A stretch of 11,984 bases of DNA from contig WKLE02000527.1 in assembly GCA_014885115.2 (NCBI GenBank), forward strand, positions 1 through 11,984. The letters are read 5' to 3'. Below are positions 6,652 through 11,984 of this stretch, in pieces. The stretch comes from Asterionellopsis glacialis. Its lineage: Eukaryota > Bacillariophyta > Plagiogrammaphyceae > Rhaphoneidales > Asterionellopsidaceae. Position 1 is the stretch's first letter, and each line of letters opens with the position of its first letter. Both the position numbers and the translations under genes were made by a program. The notes below the pieces were generated by a model, which worked only from the letters and a program-made list of their open reading frames with translations, made no database searches and had not been told where the DNA came from.

Positions 6652-9600
6652 ATGTCGTCGGAACAGTCAGAAAATGCCGGGTACAGCCGTTCTGAATGGA
6701 CATCACTCTCCATTCAAGATCGGATTAAGGCGATGAATCAGATTCAGGATAATGCCACGACACCAGCAAAATCTGTAGATGAACCAGAACTGGAGGAGGA
6801 GGAAGAGGCTGCTGCAGCTCCCATCTCCTCTCGTTCTCCTGCCAAACGTAGCAGCGTTGTAGATATTTGGACAAAACGATCCAAAGGTCCTGCTGCGGAT
6901 GAGTCTGAGGAGGACAATGACAGTGATTTTGTTGCTGAAATTGTTGCTCCACCAGTACCTTCGTGGAAGAAAACGGGAAACAACAAAGCCTTGTCATCAC
7001 CTTCTGCGGCTGCTGCCACTCCAACGAAACGTTCGAGTGTGGCAGATCTTTGGGCCGAACGTTCGAACAGTGCTAAAAAGGAAGAGCCAGCAGAAAAATC
7101 GGGAGCTGTGTCGGAAGCACCAAAACGTACGAGTGTGGCAGATCTTTGGGCGCAACGTGCAAAAAATAATGATGATGTTGATGCAGCACCAGCAACAACC
7201 ACTGCTCCAATGAGGAAGGACGAACCACAAGAAGCAGATTTAGTCATTGAACCGACGGCATCCTCTGATGCTGGTGTGAGTGATACGATTCAAGCGACTC
7301 CAACCCAGTCTGCTGTCAATTTATGGAAGAAACGACAGGAATCTGTAGAAGAGGATGCTGCAAGTGACAACAATTTCGGTGGTGGCGAAGCGGCGGCTGC
7401 TCTTGATTGGCCTTCAGGTGATGAAGAATCAGATCGAGAAAGTTTTCATCAAGATACAATTCCTAAACGGAGTAGTGTAATTGACTCCTGGACAAAACGA
7501 GGAGCATCTTCTCTTCCACCAAAGGATAAAAAAGTATCACCCAGCCTTTCAACTCATTTTGCTGCAACTTCCAAGTCAGAACAACAAACATCATCCTCAT
7601 CCGTTGCTGAGGGCGTCAAAAGTCCACCGTGGGTAACTGCGAAACGAGTAGGCAGCAGTGGCGGTTCTGTGGCAAGTATGCCAAACACGTTTAATCAGCA
7701 GGCCGATGCTGGATCCGTCGCCAGTGCTCATACGACTGGCAGTGGTAGTGGTGCTGTCCCACCATACAAGCAAGTGCTTCGTGCACGAGCCTCATCTTTT
7801 GAAAAGAAAACAGCACAAGAAGTCAAGAGTCCACCATGGTTGAAACGACATGAGGATAATACTACTCCCCAGAAGGAAGTTCAAGAAAAGAAAGTAGATA
7901 CTGTGAAAAGTCCACCATGGGTGAACAACAAAATACTTAAAAGTACTCCTTCCCCAGCTGGTGGTGGCAGTGGCAGTGGCGATGATGCTGAAGCGGTGAA
8001 AAGTCCTCCGTGGGTTAAAAAGGCAACAGAGAAAAAGGCAACAACGGAATCGGCAACAGATGACACGACAACAACTCCTGTGACGCCATCGTCTTCATTA
8101 CCTCCGTACAAGTTGGCACTTAAGAAACGACCGCAGACTACACCACCTGTCCAATCAGAGCAAAAAGATACCACCCCTTCGTGGGTGAAAAAGAGGCTCG
8201 AAAAGGAGCAGGAAGAAATAAAGGAAACGGGAGGAGAGGAAAAGAAGGTGGAAGAAGTTGCAGATCGGCCTGAGGAAGCCGTGGACAATAAAGAGAAACC
8301 TAAGAAAGCATCTGCTCCTCCTGCAACAAAGAAATTTATGAACCTTGCGAAAAAGTGGGAAAGTCAGACACAGGCAGGCAATGCAGCAAAAACAACCATA
8401 CCGTCCATTAAGAAAACACCCACTGCTACAAGGTCTCAAGACAGTACAGTTGTTACAGGGAAGGATACCACTAGTACAGGAGAAAAGAATGAGCAGGTTC
8501 AGCTCACGGACAACAATTGGGAGAATTTTGAAAGATTCGATTCTGGACTCCTTGAGGCAGAAGAGTGGCAATCGTTTGGAGAGGATTTCGCACAGAAAGA
8601 AACAGTTACAGCTGAAAGCTCGAAAGATATATGGAGGACTCGTGATGTTTCTCCATCTGAAAAAAAGGAAGATTCCACCAATGGTGAAAATCGTGCAGAG
8701 TCACCTTTTACTGCGATGGCTTCAAAGCGTACCAATTCATGGCAAGAAGTAGAAACACGACCTTCAAGAGATACAGCGGATAAGATTACCACGAACAGTG
8801 AATCTTCTGCAAAGGGTAGTCCCAAAAAGATTAAACCATTGCCCAGCCCCCCGAAACTACAGTGGAAGTCACAAAATGCACACAAGAGGGCACAACTTAG
8901 GGAAGCATCGCCTGCAAAGGTTACTCTACCCACTGTGAATACCACATCAGCTATAGGAGAGAAGCTATCAGAACAGGCTGATAGCAGTATTTCTAACTCT
9001 TCTAGTCCTAATTCCGAGGAGGATAAAGATGATCCGCCAAGATTAGGTGCTTCTCCTAACAAGTTCAAACGTGATACTAAGCCAGATGTTGATGAAGATT
9101 TTGATGAAGATGTTGATGACCCACCAATCGAGGAATATCCTGAAGAGGACGACGAATCTGATGATGACAAAGTAGCACCTGTACTATTGCCAGATGCTAC
9201 TCCGCGCGGTTCTGTAGCAATGGCGAAATCTGACGAGAGAAGGAAAGCTCTACGTAAGTTGCGTCGTACCATGAATAATAATAGGGGCGATGATGAAGGT
9301 GGATCCCATGTCTCGGAATCAGTGTATAGTGATACCTTAATGCCAAAGACTCCGGCGGTTGCACGAGGAAAGCAAGTAACTGTTGCAAGATCATCAAAAA
9401 CTGCGGCGGTAAATAATTCGGCGGTACGTTCTAGTGCAACACATACAGCGAATGCAGCACCAGCACCAGCACCAGTACCAACATCATCAAACTCAACACG
9501 AAATGGGTCAAATTACCCTCTGCAGACCAACCCTGTCAAATCTGATGCTAGCACGGAGGTATCCGGTTTCAGTGGGGCGTCATCGATCCCTAACTCTGCT

Positions 9601-10824
9601 TTCGCGCCGAGCAACGAAGACTCCAAGTCAGATGTGTCTTCCGCCGCTGGGTTCTCTGTTCTAGCTAACCGAGCCAGTCAAGCGTTGAAATCTCGTAGAA
9701 CGTCAAGGATGGCCGCAGTGGCGATGCAGAATGACGAGGAATACAAACGGGAACTATCCCGTAAGGCATTAAGTGCCTCCGCACCTCGATCAGCGCGGAG
9801 ACAACTTTATGGCACAAATTCAAGGACAACATATCATCAAGATGACAGAGATATTGACTCACCCTTCGACGAGAAGGAGGACATGCAGAAAAAGAAAAGT
9901 GCAGCTACAGCTCACATCCCTCGGCAAACTCTAGCAAGCAGATATAATACGGCATCGAGGTTCCTAGATGCAGTGTCATCTATGGTAGACGACGCTAAAA
10001 AGACTTTTATTGGGGAAGACTCGAGACGTGACCAAACAGAATTGAACAGATCGCTCATGTCGTCAAGTTTTGGTTCATATGAGACTGGCTCTACATCAAT
10101 GTACCCCCGTGATCATTCCCTGGCAACTGAAAGTCAGAGTTACTTCGATGGCACCTCCATTGAAATTGCACCGAGTCAAAGTACGGATTATATGGATGGC
10201 CAATCAATGGCATCCGGTGCAGTAAATACAAGCGCCCTCAGCGGTACATCGCCTCGGCGGACCCCATCATCTCGGCGTTCAAAGGGTTCTGCTGCAGGCA
10301 TTCAAATATCCGAAGATGCAATCCCACAAGGTTTCGTCGAAGAAAGTTCAAACAATTTGGCTGAAGTCCAAGAGGCGTATAAATCCTTTAATTTTCAACA
10401 AATCGCCACTGATACTATTTCAGAGATTGCACAAGCCATCCCCAAGACTCAAGAATTGGACGAGCTAGCCAAAGGAGTGAACGATGGAGTTCAGGCTGCT
10501 TCATTATCCCTTAGAAAGTTGGTTGATCAAAAACAAAAATCACAAGAAAATCAATCAGTACCAGTGGGTGAGAAAGGGGATACTGACAAAACAACGTCAA
10601 ATGCTAAACCAGCGTCAAAAGCCTCGGCAGTGTCAGGGGCACCCAAACAGGATTCTTATGACGAAGAAGCTGTAGCAATCGAAGTAGAATACATGGAAGA
10701 AGAAGGAGAACAGTCCTCGGGTCAAGCAGGAAAGGAAAACGACCCAGCTGCTGCTCCAGCTGGTGAATCTAGTGTTGAGATGGATTCACTAGGCGAGAGT
10801 GGCAAGAGTAGATTAAGTGTTTAA
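6652..10824 (+). CDS. Cys-free motif-array protein, 1,390 aa, unknown function
   Basis: One uninterrupted frame runs from ATG to TAA. An in-frame TGA at 6640-6642, nine bases ahead, fixes this ATG as the first, and A stands at -3. No intron is needed. I recognise no enzymatic domain, signal peptide or membrane segment. Composition (Ser, Lys, Glu, Asp, Thr, Ala) indicates a mostly disordered protein. It has no Cys, and all 19 Trp lie in residues 1-738. An N-terminal helix-like segment EWTSLSIQDRIKAMN (15-29) is followed by five (K/R)-(S/T)SV-x-D-x-W-x-x-R type motifs (65-283), four VKSPPW(V/L) motifs (322-455) plus PSW relatives (103-107, 509-515), and two PPYK-x3-L motifs (370-376, 484-490). 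WENF and WQSF lie in acidic context at 623-626 and 639-642. An acidic tract spans 812-839 and basic tracts lie near 863-872 and 1011-1049. Helix-prone stretches at about 1100-1118 and 1236-1297 may be coiled or membrane-binding. Proline-directed Ser/Thr sites are frequent, so regulation by phosphorylation is plausible. A scaffold or adaptor role is inference only. Confidence 0.93.
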   Translation: MSSEQSENAGYSRSEWTSLSIQDRIKAMNQIQDNATTPAKSVDEPELEEEEEAAAAPISSRSPAKRSSVVDIWTKRSKGPAADESEEDNDSDFVAEIVAPPVPSWKKTGNNKALSSPSAAAATPTKRSSVADLWAERSNSAKKEEPAEKSGAVSEAPKRTSVADLWAQRAKNNDDVDAAPATTTAPMRKDEPQEADLVIEPTASSDAGVSDTIQATPTQSAVNLWKKRQESVEEDAASDNNFGGGEAAAALDWPSGDEESDRESFHQDTIPKRSSVIDSWTKRGASSLPPKDKKVSPSLSTHFAATSKSEQQTSSSSVAEGVKSPPWVTAKRVGSSGGSVASMPNTFNQQADAGSVASAHTTGSGSGAVPPYKQVLRARASSFEKKTAQEVKSPPWLKRHEDNTTPQKEVQEKKVDTVKSPPWVNNKILKSTPSPAGGGSGSGDDAEAVKSPPWVKKATEKKATTESATDDTTTTPVTPSSSLPPYKLALKKRPQTTPPVQSEQKDTTPSWVKKRLEKEQEEIKETGGEEKKVEEVADRPEEAVDNKEKPKKASAPPATKKFMNLAKKWESQTQAGNAAKTTIPSIKKTPTATRSQDSTVVTGKDTTSTGEKNEQVQLTDNNWENFERFDSGLLEAEEWQSFGEDFAQKETVTAESSKDIWRTRDVSPSEKKEDSTNGENRAESPFTAMASKRTNSWQEVETRPSRDTADKITTNSESSAKGSPKKIKPLPSPPKLQWKSQNAHKRAQLREASPAKVTLPTVNTTSAIGEKLSEQADSSISNSSSPNSEEDKDDPPRLGASPNKFKRDTKPDVDEDFDEDVDDPPIEEYPEEDDESDDDKVAPVLLPDATPRGSVAMAKSDERRKALRKLRRTMNNNRGDDEGGSHVSESVYSDTLMPKTPAVARGKQVTVARSSKTAAVNNSAVRSSATHTANAAPAPAPVPTSSNSTRNGSNYPLQTNPVKSDASTEVSGFSGASSIPNSAFAPSNEDSKSDVSSAAGFSVLANRASQALKSRRTSRMAAVAMQNDEEYKRELSRKALSASAPRSARRQLYGTNSRTTYHQDDRDIDSPFDEKEDMQKKKSAATAHIPRQTLASRYNTASRFLDAVSSMVDDAKKTFIGEDSRRDQTELNRSLMSSSFGSYETGSTSMYPRDHSLATESQSYFDGTSIEIAPSQSTDYMDGQSMASGAVNTSALSGTSPRRTPSSRRSKGSAAGIQISEDAIPQGFVEESSNNLAEVQEAYKSFNFQQIATDTISEIAQAIPKTQELDELAKGVNDGVQAASLSLRKLVDQKQKSQENQSVPVGEKGDTDKTTSNAKPASKASAVSGAPKQDSYDEEAVAIEVEYMEEEGEQSSGQAGKENDPAAAPAGESSVEMDSLGESGKSRLSV
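6844..7500 (+). repeat. Five-copy SSVxDxW..R motif array within the gene
   Basis: Copies read KRSSVVDIWTKR (65-76), KRSSVADLWAER (126-137), KRTSVADLWAQR (158-169), TQSAVNLWKKR (218-228, diverged) and KRSSVIDSWTKR (272-283). A worn sixth copy may be SSKDIWRTR at 656-664. Spacers differ in length and are acidic or Ala/Ser-rich, so the motif is conserved and the linker is not. This is the signature of a short linear motif bound repeatedly by one partner. Confidence 0.9.
7027..7150 (+). repeat. In-frame 96-bp duplication within the gene
   Basis: The 28 bases at 7027-7054 match 7123-7150 with one mismatch, exactly 96 bp (32 codons) apart. The similarity fades outside the motif. This suggests that motif copies two and three arose by a fairly recent in-frame duplication. 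Confidence 0.8.
7618..8184 (+). repeat. KSPPWV motif array with interleaved PPYK motifs
   Basis: KSPPW occurs at residues 323-327, 392-396, 419-423 and 450-454, each preceded by Val. A variant TPSWVKKR lies at 508-515 and an upstream relative PSWKK at 103-107. PPYK appears at 370-373 and 484-487, each followed by a basic helix-like tail (KQVLRAR, KLALKKR). The Ser-Pro pair is a proline-directed kinase consensus (established), so binding could be switched by phosphorylation (inference). Confidence 0.9.
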
Positions 10825-11004
10825 TGTGTTATCGCAATCATTTAAAAATAATAGATTACGAATATTTTTTCAATTTCTATACGATTTGAACTCTTTAGTA
10901 GCCCCTACTTTGCGTACTTGTACAGTAACCGTTTAGGGCGAAAAGCTAGACGAAGTGCCTAATAAGATGTAACACGGAAGAAATTATAGACAAGGGTTTC
11001 TATC

Positions 11005-11076
11005 GTGCGCAAAGAAGATGTTATCAAGACTTCAAATAGTGTGCGCAAAGAAGATGTTATCAAGACTTCAAATAGT
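11005..11076. repeat. Perfect 36-bp tandem duplication
   Basis: The unit at 11005-11040, beginning GTGCGCAAAGAAGATG and ending CAAATAGT, is repeated exactly at 11041-11076. The second copy is followed by GTATAAC, the start of a third unit that fails after GT. Confidence 0.95.
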
Positions 11077-11167
11077 GTATAACTGCAACAAGGAAGAAGT
11101 TGATGATATCGAACGTGTAAAGTATATTGGATGATACAAATTTAATCGACAACGTGACGAGCTGACT

Positions 11168-11219
11168 CTACATGGTCTATGATTGATGTAACGCTACATT
11201 GTCTATGATTGATGTACTT
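11168..11219. repeat. Imperfect 26-bp tandem duplication
   Basis: Units at 11168-11193 and 11194-11219 share CTACAT(G/T)GTCTATGATTGATGTA with one mismatch in the first 23 bases, then differ. It lies about 90 bp after the 36-bp duplication. Confidence 0.85.
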
Positions 11220-11340
11220 TATGGTCAACAATGCTTCCAGATAGACTATTATAGTAACCTCCAGACCGAAGAAAGTGTACACTCGTTGCCATTTCAATCA
11301 TCATCGTTATCCTCCTTGGTAAGTATTGCTGGTACCGTAT

Positions 11341-11984
11341 GTACCTGGTACAAGATACTTTGTTAGCTTTAGGTTTAGCTATGTATGTATTCCAATCTCA
11401 TCCAATCCAGCATCCCAAGAAATAAAATGAAAATATCACAATTCAGTGTCTTGTCTTCCTTCTTGCAACATGTTTTGAGCTGAAACAAACAAAAGAAATA
11501 TTCAAGGGTGCTGTCTTCTTTTGACACACATATAGATGTTAAACATAATAACAAACAAGAAATTGCTGAAGAATCAAGCTAAAAACTATTGAATGCATAC
11601 AGTCCATATGAGAAAAAGGACAACTAAAAAATGCTAGAAATTAATAAGTCTTGATAAATGACAGAATGTTTCATCTATTGCAGTACTGTCAGGTTTTGAA
11701 GTAACACCTTTGTGTAGTGTGTAAAAAGTTTTCTTCACACTTACTCCAAACAACCCCTAGTAATGATGCCATCTGTGAATACTATGGTTATTAACAATTG
11801 AGAAATACTATTTGTGGTTCCTCATGTAGTAAGTAGCACCAAACATGAAAAAATGTTGTGTATTGGTAATGGTGAACAAAAAATAGGTTCAGCTGTAGAG
11901 TGTAATGTTGGAGGGCTCCTAAGGCTCCTTACAATGTTGATAAAATTAGTTATAAATTTGTTTCTCCTAAAATTATGATTACTA
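11341..11984 (-). other. CpG-free AT-rich block, possible decayed repeat
   Basis: No CpG occurs from about 11340 to the end of the window, as in the left-hand transposon block. On the minus strand a frame is open from the window edge down to a TAA at 11741-11743, interrupted only by a TGA at 11822-11824. It reads segments such as RSLRSPPTLHSTAEPIFCS and TNSISQLLITIVFTDGIIT. About 80 codons is too little to identify it. It may be the edge of a transposon that continues beyond the window. Confidence 0.3.

Larger units (their letters stand above)
10825..11340. other. 3' flank with short tandem duplications, no gene
   Basis: The region after the stop codon is AT-rich with moderate CpG. No open frame of useful length is seen on either strand. 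It contains the 36-bp and 26-bp tandem duplications and ends where CpG disappears. No unambiguous poly(A) signal stands just after the stop; an AATAAA lies much further on, at about 11421-11426. Confidence 0.45.

Noticed and set aside
6744..7247. Long minus-strand open frame inside the main gene
   Set aside because: It is a mirror of the Ser/Ala/Glu-rich coding frame, as are those at 7881-8288 and 8499-9272. Composition is what the reverse strand of such codons gives, and the forward frame is far longer.
9455..9480. GCACCA microsatellite in the gene (Ala-Pro repeats)
   Set aside because: Ordinary low-complexity coding run in a disordered region; no further structure.
1..11984. tRNA, rRNA or other structured RNA genes
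   Set aside because: Looked for B-box-like GGTTCGA contexts. TTCGAA words near 5758-5770 and 6057-6062 lack the rest of a tRNA, and nothing else was seen.

Overview
The window looks like nuclear DNA of a eukaryotic alga, most likely a diatom. That assignment is inferred from two things: the style of the Mutator-type transposase remnant, and the single-exon, low-complexity protein gene with repeated Trp-anchored motifs. No bacterial operon layout, ribosome binding sites, tRNA, rRNA or CRISPR array was seen.

Layout. (1) Positions 1-110 are CpG-dense and carry a CRE-like palindrome. (2) About 111-5490 is a transposon graveyard with almost no CpG (about 16 by hand count). It holds a broken MULE transposase remnant (442-1232, +), an inverted repeat whose inner 48 bp match at 47 positions (1433-1511 and 2747-2831), a decayed plus-strand gene (1710-2516), a decayed minus-strand gene (4302 to about 2928) whose lesions can be listed one by one, a block of TGACAATCA-type repeats (4382-4890), and degenerate tandem repeats ending in a hairpin (5145-5330). 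(3) About 5495-6651 is an intergenic and probable promoter region where CpG returns. (4) 6652-10824 (+) is one intact gene for a 1,390-residue, cysteine-free, probably disordered protein of unknown function, built from repeated Trp-containing short motifs. (5) 10825-11340 is its 3' flank with two short tandem duplications. (6) About 11340-11984 is a second CpG-free, AT-rich block, probably another decayed repeat.

Only the 6652-10824 gene looks functional. It sits as a CpG-normal island between two CpG-depleted blocks. The CpG loss, the stop codons being mostly TGA, and the frameshifts at homopolymers fit old transposon DNA that was cytosine-methylated and then decayed. The mechanism is inferred, not shown. 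The main candidate for something undescribed is the motif-array protein. The unidentified minus-strand pseudogene family comes second.
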